From Paenibacillus xylanexedens (GTDB lineage: Bacteria; Bacillota; Bacilli; Paenibacillales; Paenibacillaceae), in assembly GCF_007680605.1 (NCBI RefSeq), contig NZ_VEIO01000003.1, positions 303,492-367,491 of the forward strand: DNA of 64,000 nt. The letters are read 5' to 3'. Below the pieces are notes generated by a model. The model worked only from the letters and a program-made list of their open reading frames with translations. It was not told the origin of the DNA and did no database searches. The translations under genes were made by a program, and so were the position numbers. Positions 25,991 through 34,575 of this stretch are shown one piece after another; the first letter of the stretch is position 1, and every line of letters begins with the position of its first letter.

Positions 25991-26356
25991 TTACTTATAC
26001 AGCACCTTGTCTACATTATACTTTGCACGCATCGTGTTAATGATATAGGTCTCGTAGATTTCACGATCCATCGGATCTTCTACCAAACAAACTTCAATCT
26101 TCGCGACTTCCTCGCGATAATTCTTCATTGGTGATACCGTATCTTCAAAATGCTTTTTGATTCGCGGTCTCAATTTTCGCGCTTTCCCGACAAATAACAA
26201 CTCATCATCGGCACTATAAAACATGAAAATCCCGCCTTGCTCCCTTGTAATCAGGTGAAAATCAGTAAATCCGTAAATATGGCTTAACTGCGGATTTTCC
26301 TGCTTTGTAATGGTTACATCCGGTGTTGGAACCGTAATCTGAATCATCCATTTCAC
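25991..26356 (-). CDS. GIY-YIG superfamily nuclease-like protein
   Basis: The 121-residue protein carries a GIY-YIG-like core: GGIFMFYSADDELLFVGKARKLRPRIKKHF (about 41-70) corresponds to the GVY...YVGKAKNLRxR pattern of UvrC-type endonucleases, with the Arg kept but the two motif tyrosines changed to Phe (IFMF, LFVG). A late acidic residue lies in REIYETYIINT. It lacks other UvrC domains, so it is a stand-alone domain. GAGGAAGTGAA precedes the ATG. Whether it is catalytically active is uncertain because of the missing tyrosines. Confidence 0.75.
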   Translation of the reverse strand: MKWMIQITVPTPDVTITKQENPQLSHIYGFTDFHLITREQGGIFMFYSADDELLFVGKARKLRPRIKKHFEDTVSPMKNYREEVAKIEVCLVEDPMDREIYETYIINTMRAKYNVDKVLYK

Positions 26357-26510
26357 TTCCTCTATATTCTATAGAACTACATCCTAACACATATCACAAT
26401 CCGACACCATTTCGAGCTAAATGAAGTACAATTCACGGAATTTTCGCTTTTGCGACAAATATTTCAAAAAAAAGGTTAACTTCCCTGATTCAAAGTGGTA
26501 CTATAGGGGT

Positions 26511-26633
26511 ATGAGGAAGAATTTGGGCACTAAGACATATGTCTTTGTATCCACGCTCGTTTTACAGAGCCTATCATTTTTCATCTTTTTCATACTGAAT
26601 TCGGTGACGTGCACACGAGAAGAGTACAGTTAG
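26511..26633 (+). CDS. Possible 40-residue membrane peptide (doubtful)
   Basis: A short ORF (MRKNLGTKTYVFVSTLVLQS, then a Phe-rich hydrophobic stretch) with one predicted TM helix. A promoter-like pair TTAACT (26476-26481) and TACTAT (26499-26504), spaced 17 bp, would start transcription about at the ATG itself, so any message would be leaderless. No ribosome site is present. I recognise no family and give low confidence. Confidence 0.25.
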   Translation: MRKNLGTKTYVFVSTLVLQSLSFFIFFILNSVTCTREEYS

Positions 26634-26910
26634 TAAGAACCGTAGCTTTGAAGTAGATTGTAGAATTACCATCTTTACGAAAACCTATTGCAGCAAGCAA
26701 TGAGTGGCAATAATTAGCCTTTTAAAGATTTCTTGTTATTACAGCATCATGTTTATCATCTAGAATTAGAATGATATAGATAGTATATAGTATCGGAAGT
26801 AGATCCACGTAGAATTATACAGACAAGTATTTCTAGAGACTAGTCAGAACATGCAACTGTAGCTAGAACAGCATAGTATTACACCCTTAGAATTGAACAG
26901 GCATCACCTC
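26634..26910. other. AT-rich intergenic stretch without recognised gene
   Basis: Together with the flanks, nearly 690 bp separate the GIY-YIG gene from the MocR gene. I see no convincing ORF on either strand. The stretch ends at a plus-strand terminator-like hairpin, which suggests a leader or small RNA, but no known RNA family is recognisable. Confidence 0.4.
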
Positions 26911-26940
26911 CAGCCCGGCATATGAGCCAGGGCTTTTTCC
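26911..26940 (+). terminator. Orphan terminator-like hairpin
   Basis: AGCCC...GGGCT with an internal GGC/GCC pairing is followed by TTTTTCCC. The bases just upstream, ATCACCTCC, equal part of the 16S rRNA 3' end (anti-Shine-Dalgarno). No gene ends just upstream on this strand. Confidence 0.5.
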
Positions 26941-27044
26941 CGTTATGCGTACAACTCAGGCCACTTTAGCTACGAAACAGAGGTATCGTGGTTCTTTCTG
27001 CTGGGTTTATAATATGGCAAGATACCAGTAGAGGGAGTGATGGG

Positions 27045-28499
27045 ATGTATTCCGACCTGCATTTGACGGAGGACCGCCCTGTATATATACAAGTCAAGGA
27101 TTATTTGAAACGGTTAATGTTAAAAGGCGGTTTGCAGCCCAATCAGAAGCTGCCTTCGACCCGTGAGCTGAGCACGTTGATGAAGGTAAGCCGAAGCACC
27201 ATTTTGCTCGCCTACGCAGAGCTTGAAGAGGAAGGATTGATCTATGCGCTCAAAGGTAAAGGTAATTACGTCAGCACACTTATTGAATCCCAGCAGGCCA
27301 CTGCAATCCATTGGCAATTAGACTGGACAGCAGAAGTTAGCGATTATGCGATTCAGGCTGAGCAATATGATCTGATGAAACATGGCTCGGGAGCCGAGCG
27401 CGGCGAAATTTCCTTTACCAGCATCGCGCCGGATGAAAAACTGTTTGATCTTCAAAATGTGAAACGGGCCTTCCTGGATCGCATGTCACTTGAAGGAGAA
27501 GTTTTACTTAATTACGGCTACGCGCAAGGATATAAACCGCTCATGAATTATTTGATGAACTATATGGAAAACAAAGGGGTCGACCTTACGGGTAAGGATA
27601 TTTTGATTACGAACGGGTTTACGGAGGGATTTGACCTGGTGCTCGGGGCATTGCGCAAAAAGAGCGGCAAAGCGCTCTGTGAGAATCCCACACATCATAC
27701 GGCGATCAAAAACCTGAAGCTGCACCAGTTTCAGCTAACCGGTATCGATATGGAACCGGATGGCCTGGATCTGAAGCAGCTAGAGCAGGAACTGGCTGAA
27801 AGTGCGTATGATCTGGCATATCTTGTGCCCTCGTATCACAATCCGACCGGAATCGTGACTTCGCCCGCAAAACGAACTGAAATTATACGTTTAATGAACG
27901 AATATCAAGTTCCGATTATTGAGGATGGATTTAACGAAGAGCTTCGTTATTCCGGCTCCCATGTCTCGCCCTTGATCGCCAGTATGGGTAAGGGTAACGG
28001 CCTTGTCTACCTCGGCAGCTTCTCCAAAGTATTGTTTCCTGGACTGCGTGTGGGCTGGATTATCGCGGATGCCGCATTGATCGATTATCTGGAAAGCATG
28101 AAGCGGGCGCGCAGTATTCATACGTCTACTCTGGATCAGTCCCTGTTATATCAATATTTAAGCAACGGCAATTTTGAAAAATACCTGAAACGGGCTCGTA
28201 CAGAGTACAAGCGAAAATATGAACTCGCTGTGCATTGTCTGAAACGGCATCTGCCGATGTGTCAAATATCCGGAGCAGGCGGTTTGCATCTGTTTGTGCA
28301 GTTTCCACCAGAGGTGCGAACCAGAGAGCTGCTAGCTGCCTGTAAGGTAAAAGGGGTAACCTTTACTCCCGGAGATACCTTTTATCTGGAGCCCGGTCAA
28401 GGACTTCACACCATGCGGCTCGGATTCTCCAGAGTCAGCGACGAGAACATCCGCAAAGGCATTCGTATCATCGGGGAAACGGTTGCGAGCATGATGTAA
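27045..28499 (+). CDS. MocR-family regulator (GntR HTH plus aminotransferase fold), DdlR-like
   Basis: The 484-residue protein joins a GntR winged helix (PVYIQVKDYLKRLMLKGGLQ, then LPSTRELSTLMKVSRSTILL, residues 12-62) to a fold-type I aminotransferase domain. LVPSYHNPTG is the PLP-phosphate region and GSFSKVLFPGLRVGW holds the PLP-binding lysine. ATG 27045 has GAGGGAG seven bases upstream; the frame extends to 26988 without a site. TATAAT lies at 27008-27013. Directly downstream (31 bp) is ddl, so it is likely a PLP/D-alanine-responsive activator of D-Ala-D-Ala ligase, as described for Brevibacillus DdlR. GabR or PdxR roles are alternatives. Confidence 0.88.
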   Translation: MYSDLHLTEDRPVYIQVKDYLKRLMLKGGLQPNQKLPSTRELSTLMKVSRSTILLAYAELEEEGLIYALKGKGNYVSTLIESQQATAIHWQLDWTAEVSDYAIQAEQYDLMKHGSGAERGEISFTSIAPDEKLFDLQNVKRAFLDRMSLEGEVLLNYGYAQGYKPLMNYLMNYMENKGVDLTGKDILITNGFTEGFDLVLGALRKKSGKALCENPTHHTAIKNLKLHQFQLTGIDMEPDGLDLKQLEQELAESAYDLAYLVPSYHNPTGIVTSPAKRTEIIRLMNEYQVPIIEDGFNEELRYSGSHVSPLIASMGKGNGLVYLGSFSKVLFPGLRVGWIIADAALIDYLESMKRARSIHTSTLDQSLLYQYLSNGNFEKYLKRARTEYKRKYELAVHCLKRHLPMCQISGAGGLHLFVQFPPEVRTRELLAACKVKGVTFTPGDTFYLEPGQGLHTMRLGFSRVSDENIRKGIRIIGETVASMM

Positions 28500-28529
28500 G
28501 AAATTTTAAAAAGCATAGGAGGATTTCAT

Positions 28530-29450
28530 ATGAAAGTCGGCGTTATTATGGGCGGAACATCTTCAGAGCGGGAAATCTCCCTGCTCACCGGACAGGAGAT
28601 GATTGCGAACTTGGACAGAAGCAAATACGAGGTCGTACCGATTGAGCTGAATTCCAAACGGGATCTGATCGATAAATCGGACGGAATCGATGTAGCTTTG
28701 CTTGCCTTGCACGGAAAATACGGAGAAGACGGCACGGTGCAAGGCACGCTTGAATCCCTCGGCATTCCTTACACGGGTTGCGGCGTGCTTGCCAGCGGCG
28801 TATGCATGGATAAGGACATGTCCAAACAGCTCATGCGGCAAGCAGGGGTACTCACGGGAGACTGGCTTCAAGTGAACCGAATGCAAGATCTGTCCTCTGT
28901 GGTTGTCCAGCACTTAACGTACCCTGTCGTTGTCAAACCCAACTCAGGCGGCTCCAGCATTGGAACGCAGATCGTCCATGAGCCATCATCCCTGCCTGCG
29001 GCAGTAGAGTCCGCTCTTGCCTGGGATGACAGTGTAATGATCGAGCAATACATTGAGGGTGAAGAGATTACCTGTGCTATCGTAGATGGTAAAATGCTAC
29101 CCGTGATCTCTATTCGTGCCAATGCTGCCTTTTTTGATTATGCTGCCAAGTATGATGATAACGGTGCGGATGAGCAGGTCGTGCAGCTACCTTCCGAGCT
29201 GCATCAGCGCGTAGAATCCGCAGCGTTAACCTGCTATAACGTACTCAAATGCAGTGTCTATGCCAGAGTGGATATGCTCATTCGGGATGGCGTGCCTTAC
29301 GTGCTGGAGGTAAACACCTTACCGGGCTTGACCCGCAACAGTCTGCTACCCAAAAGTGCTGCCGCTGCGGGGATTTCTTTTGCCGAGCTACTCGACACCA
29401 TCATTGATCTGTCTCTCAAAGAACGTTCCGGGGAGTTGTCTCGTGTATGA
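28530..29450 (+). CDS. ddl: D-alanine--D-alanine ligase
   Basis: The 306-residue ATP-grasp enzyme makes the D-Ala-D-Ala dipeptide for peptidoglycan. Visible are GGTSSEREISL near 8-18, LHGKYGEDGTVQG near 60-72, VVKPNSGGSSIG near 131-142 (ATP grasp), YAAKY in the omega loop (the Tyr found in D-Ala-D-Ala rather than D-Ala-D-Lac ligases) and LEVNTLPG near 264-271. Length is that of the short DdlB class. TAGGAGG precedes the ATG. The MocR regulator lies upstream and a GNAT gene overlaps by 4 nt downstream. It may be a second ddl copy. Confidence 0.95.
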   Translation: MKVGVIMGGTSSEREISLLTGQEMIANLDRSKYEVVPIELNSKRDLIDKSDGIDVALLALHGKYGEDGTVQGTLESLGIPYTGCGVLASGVCMDKDMSKQLMRQAGVLTGDWLQVNRMQDLSSVVVQHLTYPVVVKPNSGGSSIGTQIVHEPSSLPAAVESALAWDDSVMIEQYIEGEEITCAIVDGKMLPVISIRANAAFFDYAAKYDDNGADEQVVQLPSELHQRVESAALTCYNVLKCSVYARVDMLIRDGVPYVLEVNTLPGLTRNSLLPKSAAAAGISFAELLDTIIDLSLKERSGELSRV

Positions 29451-29905
29451 GTCTAGATGTAAATATCCGGCATAGCGCCGATCAGGATCTGCAGGACATG
29501 GTTATTCTCATGGATCAGCTGGGATACCCAACAACTTACGCCGAGATGCAGGAAAGATATACTCACATTGCCGCTGATACCAATTTCACAACACTGGTAG
29601 CCGAAGTGCGCGGGCGTGTAGTGGGACTGATTGGTATGCAGACATCATATTCCTATGAAAAGAACGGTAGACATTGCCGTATTATGGCACTGGTTGTGCA
29701 CGAACATTACCGCGGCTCCGGTATCGGCCGTCAACTTCTGTTCGCTGCTGAGCAATGGGCAGCCACACAGCAGGTCGACTCTATCTCGCTAAACAGCGGT
29801 AATCGTGCGGATCGTGAAGCAGCGCATGCATTTTATCAAAATATGGGTTATACCGCTGGTAGCACCGGATTCAGCAAAAAAACACAGTTGCTGCAACATA
29901 CGTAA
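29447..29905 (+). CDS. GNAT-family N-acetyltransferase
   Basis: The 152-residue protein has the GNAT motif A MALVVHEHYRGSGIGRQLL near 79-97 and ADREAAHAFYQNMGY near 125-139. The ATG overlaps the ddl stop codon (ATGA), so translation is coupled and the gene belongs to the MocR-ddl unit. The acceptor is unknown; an amino acid or cell-wall precursor would suit the context, but that is only inference. Confidence 0.88.
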   Translation: MSLDVNIRHSADQDLQDMVILMDQLGYPTTYAEMQERYTHIAADTNFTTLVAEVRGRVVGLIGMQTSYSYEKNGRHCRIMALVVHEHYRGSGIGRQLLFAAEQWAATQQVDSISLNSGNRADREAAHAFYQNMGYTAGSTGFSKKTQLLQHT

Positions 29906-29995
29906 TCCAAGTCGGACGCCCAAATATGGATACAGGTCATTACTGCTCACGGTAAAACTCCGCATATAACCTCGAAACTATAAATATAAAAAATA

Positions 29996-30039
29996 AAACA
30001 TTCCCTTCTAAGCGCTAATATGGCTCGAAGGGAATGTTT
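29996..30039. terminator. Bidirectional terminator
   Basis: AAACATTCCCTTC (29996-30008) pairs exactly with GAAGGGAATGTTT (30027-30039). It lies between the ddl-GNAT unit and the SDR remnant on the opposite strand. Confidence 0.78.
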
Positions 30040-30066
30040 ATGTTGCATGGTCTTATCCTGATTGAT

Positions 30067-30231
30067 TTAGGACTTGGCAGATTGTTCACCGGACAGCAGG
30101 AATGCGACCAGACGGCCGACTTCCTTGGATTCACCCAGACGTTTGGCCGGGTTGTCCTTTACGAACTCTTTGGACGCCGACTCCCAGTCATTCGGGTTAA
30201 TCTGTTTGAATGAGGCACAGCACGAGGTCAT
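30067..30231 (-). pseudogene. SDR C-terminal remnant (54 codons)
   Basis: The minus-strand frame reads ...NPAKRLGESKEVGRLVAFLLSGEQ..., which resembles the conserved C-terminal segment of short-chain dehydrogenases (N-P-x-x-R-L-G-x-x-x-E-V-x-x-L-V-x-F-L-L-S). The Rossmann part, the catalytic Tyr-Lys and the final (V/I)DGG are missing. An ATG at 30231 opens the frame but the preceding residues (MTSCCASF) look unrelated. I read this as the decayed end of a deleted gene rather than a functional protein. Confidence 0.5.
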
Positions 30232-30265
30232 TCTTCATTCAATACCCTTTTCAAATTGGGCTTTA

Positions 30266-31717
30266 TCATGCCTTCGACAACTCATATGCCTCCATTAATT
30301 TCTCCAGAGGAATCCCGTTAATTTTCATTCCTGACACTTGGCAGGCTGCAAGCTCAACACCTGAAAGATCACAGTCAACAAATCGACTGCCTTCCAAATC
30401 ACAATGTCTCCACTGCATTGGCACGCGGTCTGTACCCAGATGTGTATCCTGGAACTGAGCCCCGTCCAGCCCACAGAATTCAAACTTGGTATTTGTTAAA
30501 CGTAAATCTGCCAGCAACATTTCCGTCATTTTCAGGTTCGTTAGTTTGCTTCCACTCATATTACAATCGGTGATGCGGCTGTTCCTCATTGTACTGGAGC
30601 TGTACCACATCGAATCCAAATTGGCTTGAACATGTTCATGCTCCTGAATTGGATCATGCTGCCCGCTTCCGGTATCGATCTTCTTCTCATAACCATACTC
30701 TGACTCGGAGGCATACATCCGTACATAACCGAGCTTTTCGTAGAAATGATGATTACTCGTCTGCCGACCAGAAGTCTCCAGCCTCCAATGCAAAATATGC
30801 GGAAACACAGTCTCAATCTGTCTGATCACTTGTGAGCCTACTCCGCGCCCTTGACAGACAGGGTCGATATAGATTTTATCCAACCTTGCGATTCCATGTC
30901 CGAGCACATTTATGCTCACGCCACCAATGGCACAGCCATCTGCTTCCACCACATAGTAGTCCCACTCACGAATGACATATTCATGCAAGCGAACAGCGTT
31001 ATATCCCGGAGGACAAAGATTGCTATCCAATTTCTGCTCTCCGTTCGCCCAAACGTGCATGACATGATCAAAAGCACGTGTGCAGATTTCTGTCAGCACA
31101 ACGGCATCTTCTTGTTCTGCCCGGCGCAGGTTTATCGATAATGGTTTGGATTTATTCTGCCCATACCCAGTAGCTTCCCCGTCAGAATCCGTACTGTTAA
31201 GTTCAAAATAATCATAGACCTCCCCATCAGACAGACGTCTCCGATTCACATACTGGAAGCCTGTATGCTCCAGTACTTTACGAGAAGCCGGGTTGTACGT
31301 CTTCACGATGCCCACAATCCGGTTTAACGACGTATGTTCGAATAGATACGTCGTCAACGCTCGTACCGCCTCCGTGATATAACCTTTGTTGCGGTAATCG
31401 CGTGAAATGGCATAAGCTACCTCATGATCAGACGAATCAAGCATATCGTTTGGAAACACACCGCACCAACCGATCAACCGCTGGCTCTCCTGATGAATGA
31501 CCGCAAGCATAATCCGTACATCCTGAGGATCAAACTGTTCATAACCCCCTACGACAAACTGCAAAAATTCACTTAATTGCTCTTCTGTCATCTTCCAATC
31601 GGGTAACAGGTCGGTAATTTCAGGCTGATGTGTCAAGGTTGTCAGCGCGGCTCGGTCTTGCAAGGTAAAGGGACGTAACATTACTGAATTAGCAACAATC
31701 GTGAAACCATGATTCAT
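30266..31717 (-). CDS. Three-domain fusion: RimJ/RimL-type GNAT + second GNAT + pentapeptide repeats
   Basis: The 483-residue protein begins with a RimJ/RimL-like acetyltransferase (about 1-170; EVAYAISRDYRNKGYITEAVRAL motif A). A second GNAT domain follows (about 190-350; LDKIYIDPVCQGRGVGSQVI). The C-terminal part (about 375-465) shows short repeats of the A(D/N)Lxx kind (MSGSKLTNLKMTEMLLADLRLT; CDLEGSRFVDCDLSGVEL). ATG 31717 has AAGAGGTG upstream; the GTG at 31726 is within that site. Substrates are unknown. This domain order is unusual, and fusion of separate genes by frameshift error is unlikely because the frame is uninterrupted. Confidence 0.84.
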   Translation of the reverse strand: MNHGFTIVANSVMLRPFTLQDRAALTTLTHQPEITDLLPDWKMTEEQLSEFLQFVVGGYEQFDPQDVRIMLAVIHQESQRLIGWCGVFPNDMLDSSDHEVAYAISRDYRNKGYITEAVRALTTYLFEHTSLNRIVGIVKTYNPASRKVLEHTGFQYVNRRRLSDGEVYDYFELNSTDSDGEATGYGQNKSKPLSINLRRAEQEDAVVLTEICTRAFDHVMHVWANGEQKLDSNLCPPGYNAVRLHEYVIREWDYYVVEADGCAIGGVSINVLGHGIARLDKIYIDPVCQGRGVGSQVIRQIETVFPHILHWRLETSGRQTSNHHFYEKLGYVRMYASESEYGYEKKIDTGSGQHDPIQEHEHVQANLDSMWYSSSTMRNSRITDCNMSGSKLTNLKMTEMLLADLRLTNTKFEFCGLDGAQFQDTHLGTDRVPMQWRHCDLEGSRFVDCDLSGVELAACQVSGMKINGIPLEKLMEAYELSKA

Positions 31718-31756
31718 ATAGAACACCTCTTAGGGATTATTTTGTGATGGCACGAC

Positions 31757-31785
31757 AAAAAAGAGTACCTCCAATAGAGGTACTC
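31757..31785 (-). terminator. Terminator of the stalk-lipoprotein transcript
   Basis: Perfect 9-bp stem GAGTACCTC/GAGGTACTC (31763-31771 with 31777-31785) followed on the minus strand by TTTTTT. Confidence 0.8.
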
Positions 31786-31972
31786 CCGTATCGTTTCATC
31801 CTTTCAGATCAAACGCCGAAGCTCCTCGTAATGGGTCAAAAAGGACAGACGTATCCCGTGTTGATCTAACGGAATTTTTGCGCCTTGTTCTTTTCTACAT
31901 CATTACGAGAAATCTGGCATTCTCTGAAATCCCCTTTCAATGCACGCATCATTTTTAGCTATCTACATTAGA

Positions 31973-33523
31973 TTACGGACGATCAATGAAAATCCAGCCT
32001 GTATCTTGTTCTTTTTCAATCGTGGCTCCAAGTGATTCAGCCATGAAACGAAGCGGCACATAAGTCTTGCCGTTTTTGCCAACAAAGGCGGATTCCACCA
32101 TCGTGACTTCTTGCCCCGCAACGGTGGCCTTCGGAGAATCTACCGTCAGCACGATCTCGTTTCCGGTTATGTCATCAATGACAACGATCTGTTTCGAACC
32201 TTTCGTCCATTTCACTTCTGCATCCAATTGCTCGGACAGATAGCGAATCGGGACAAAGGTTGTATTTTTGACAGTAATTGCACCAAACTCTTCGTCTTCC
32301 GGATAGAGGAAGATGCTTTTCGTTGTAATCTTCATCTCATTTTTCAGGAATTGATAAACAAATGAATTTGGATCAAAATTGCGAAGCACCTGACCCGGTG
32401 TAACTTCCCCTTCGGTTAGTTCCATCACACCACGGGAAGCATCTACTTGATCAACAGTAACCGCGCCGCCGACATTCCATAGCTCACTGTCTGCGCTAAC
32501 CGTTACAGAGCGCACTGGCAAGTCTTCTGATGCAGGCACAGCTACCTTCAACGACATCTTTTGTTTGCGAATATCCAGCTTGCTGTCGATGAAGAAGTCC
32601 ATGTTTAATTTAGTTTCCGGGCCAAATACTGTTTTCAGCTCCGGTGTATCTTTCAGCAGGTTGTTCAGCTCCTGATCATAGTTCGCCAGAATGCTGTCCA
32701 AACCTTCTTTAATCATGGCATAGATGGATGTAACTGCTTCTTCCTTCGATTTTGGCAAGATAGAAGTCATTTCTTCGTCTTCCATACCTTCTCCTTCTAT
32801 ACCTTCCAAGCCCATATAACTTTCAAATACAGGGTACAGCACATCATACAAGTCTCCAATCAACTGTTTGAGACCTTGCTCATCTTTAGAGATACTTGTC
32901 AGGAACGGCTTAACCATCGCAAGCATCTCTTCACCGTTAATCTCCATATGTAGCTTGTTCAGAGACAATGTTTCACCATTTACGGCTTCCTGAACAGGGG
33001 TAACCGATATGTTTTTCGGATTGGACAGATGTTTCATGACAAAAGTGAATACCTTCGGAGAAAGCTCCTGAAGCTGTTTCTCCAGTTCTTTAGTATCTAT
33101 TGGAAGAAGCATGGTCTCTGCTCCCCCAAGTGTATCCAGAGATATGTAAACCGGTTTCTGAGCTCCATCGACATCGATGGTCATGCCCAACTTGTCCATA
33201 GACAGATGGAAAGGCAATTTCGTTCCTTCGATGCTCACCGATCCTTTGACCGATGCCGTGTTCGCATCTTTCATCTTGGCATGATCAATGTTCAGCGAGA
33301 TTGAGTTAATTCGTTTGATCATTTCGAGGTCTTCATCGGTTGCCAATTGTTTGTCCGGCTCTATGTTAATATGCATGGATTGTTTGGTTTCACCGGATTT
33401 TACATTGGTGTTATTGACCATGGCTTGGCTAACATCAACTCCGCCCACGGCCTGACAACCTGTAAGAATAACCAGTAACAGGACAAGCGGTAATGCCATC
33501 CATTGGCTTAACTTACGACTCAT
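31973..33523 (-). CDS. Lipoprotein with C-terminal copper amine oxidase N-like (stalk) domain
   Basis: The 516-residue protein has a lipoprotein signal with lipobox ILTGC (Cys23) and a large central region of unknown family. The final roughly 105 residues hold two copies of the Cu_amine_oxidN1 pattern, TTFVPIRYLSEQLDAEVKW and KTYVPLRFMAESLGATIE. In Paenibacillus this domain is a common cell-surface module with no copper or oxidase role known. The protein should be anchored outside the membrane. Monocistronic, with its own terminator at 31757-31785. Confidence 0.87.
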   Translation of the reverse strand: MSRKLSQWMALPLVLLLVILTGCQAVGGVDVSQAMVNNTNVKSGETKQSMHINIEPDKQLATDEDLEMIKRINSISLNIDHAKMKDANTASVKGSVSIEGTKLPFHLSMDKLGMTIDVDGAQKPVYISLDTLGGAETMLLPIDTKELEKQLQELSPKVFTFVMKHLSNPKNISVTPVQEAVNGETLSLNKLHMEINGEEMLAMVKPFLTSISKDEQGLKQLIGDLYDVLYPVFESYMGLEGIEGEGMEDEEMTSILPKSKEEAVTSIYAMIKEGLDSILANYDQELNNLLKDTPELKTVFGPETKLNMDFFIDSKLDIRKQKMSLKVAVPASEDLPVRSVTVSADSELWNVGGAVTVDQVDASRGVMELTEGEVTPGQVLRNFDPNSFVYQFLKNEMKITTKSIFLYPEDEEFGAITVKNTTFVPIRYLSEQLDAEVKWTKGSKQIVVIDDITGNEIVLTVDSPKATVAGQEVTMVESAFVGKNGKTYVPLRFMAESLGATIEKEQDTGWIFIDRP

Positions 33524-33618
33524 AATTGGGATCTCCCCCTTAGCAAAATATGGTTCAATTCATATTATGAGGGCAGGTGGAAACAATGTAAACGGATACG
33601 CACAAAAATAGGCCAAAT

Positions 33619-33639
33619 AGGCCGGAACGCGTCCGGCCT
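33619..33639. terminator. Hairpin after the small acidic gene
   Basis: AGGCCGGA-ACGCG-TCCGGCCT, with ATTTGGCCTATTTTT next on the minus strand; it probably ends the 33711-33842 transcript. Confidence 0.55.
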
Positions 33640-33710
33640 TCTGGTTCTTCTATCACTCATATGTCATAACATGCGCGTGGAAACATGCTGTTTCATGTAA
33701 TATTTTCAGA

Positions 33711-33842
33711 CTATTCCTGCTCCTGATCTTCTGCAGGCTCTTCATCTTTCACCTCATCTGCTGGTGTTACAGGGGTCTCGAATTGATCCGGTTCATCGTC
33801 TTGAATCGCTTTGTTTTCTTCATTCTGATTTTGTGTCATCAT
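33711..33842 (-). CDS. Small acidic hypothetical protein (43 aa)
   Basis: A short ORF with AGAGGGAGAACG before two tandem ATGs. The protein is strongly acidic and hydrophilic: it begins MMTQNQNEENKAIQDDEPDQ and ends DEEPAEDQEQE, with no hydrophobic segment, so it is probably disordered and cytosolic. No family is recognised. A hairpin follows. The strong ribosome site supports expression. Confidence 0.6.
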   Translation of the reverse strand: MMTQNQNEENKAIQDDEPDQFETPVTPADEVKDEEPAEDQEQE

Positions 33843-33952
33843 CGTTCTCCCTCTCTTCAGCGGATATCATCAAGGCACTGCCTTGTTTATATCAATAACC
33901 GGATGGCATATGAATCAAACATGATGCGGTGATTTTGCGATACCTAGCCATT

Positions 33953-34420
33953 TTAGAACACGTAGAAGATAATCCCGTTGCCGTTCTCTACGGTGACTTG
34001 AAACAAAGCCTGAATCATATCAATCGTTTGCACGATCTCCTGAAAAATCTCCTCTTCGTCCCAACCTTCCATTACGGGGTATACCCCTTCAGCAAGCATC
34101 TTGTCCAAGCTGAAACGTATCCTCACATCCTCAGGGGTAAGTTGCTCCAAGGCCATATAAGCCTCAAGAACCTGCTTGTTATTAATCAAGAACAGATCCA
34201 TATCGGAATAGTTACCCAAATACTGCTGACTAGCCAGCGGCACAACGTATCCTAGCGGAGGTTCTCCATCCACAAGGTTACCGTTCAACGTAAACTGTAG
34301 CATCTGCCACGTTTTATCAATATCCAGATCGACCTGACAATCATGCACACTAACCTCTCCTGATTGAATGGAATTTACCAATTCATCGGTTACAACCACA
34401 TATCTGCCCGACATGCCCAT
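33953..34420 (-). CDS. DUF1877 (YfbM-like) protein
   Basis: The 155-residue protein fits the DUF1877/YfbM family in length and in its pattern MGMSGRY at the start, WQMLQFTLNG near 37-46 and PLGYVVPLASQQYLG near 55-69, followed by an acidic LTPEDVRIRF region. Function is unknown. GGAGGG nine bases before the first ATG supports the start at 34420. It stands alone, divergent from the DUF4385 gene. Confidence 0.8.
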   Translation of the reverse strand: MGMSGRYVVVTDELVNSIQSGEVSVHDCQVDLDIDKTWQMLQFTLNGNLVDGEPPLGYVVPLASQQYLGNYSDMDLFLINNKQVLEAYMALEQLTPEDVRIRFSLDKMLAEGVYPVMEGWDEEEIFQEIVQTIDMIQALFQVTVENGNGIIFYVF

Positions 34421-34575
34421 CGCGTTATCCCTCCTGACATTTCCTTCTATTGTTCCCCATTAACCGTGCATGTTACATCAGAATCGGGGTAAAAAGGAAA
34501 AAGGGCACAATAACGTCACCATACGATGCTCATGTGGGGAGCGCAAACGAACCATTTCCTAAGGAGGACATCCCG

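Noticed and set aside
31786..31972. Minus-strand frame reading ...IPLDQHGIRLSFLTHYEELRRLI before the stalk-lipoprotein terminator
   Set aside because: It looks protein-like over about 30 residues but has no start codon, is preceded by stops and matches no family that I know. It may be a gene remnant; support is too weak for a feature.
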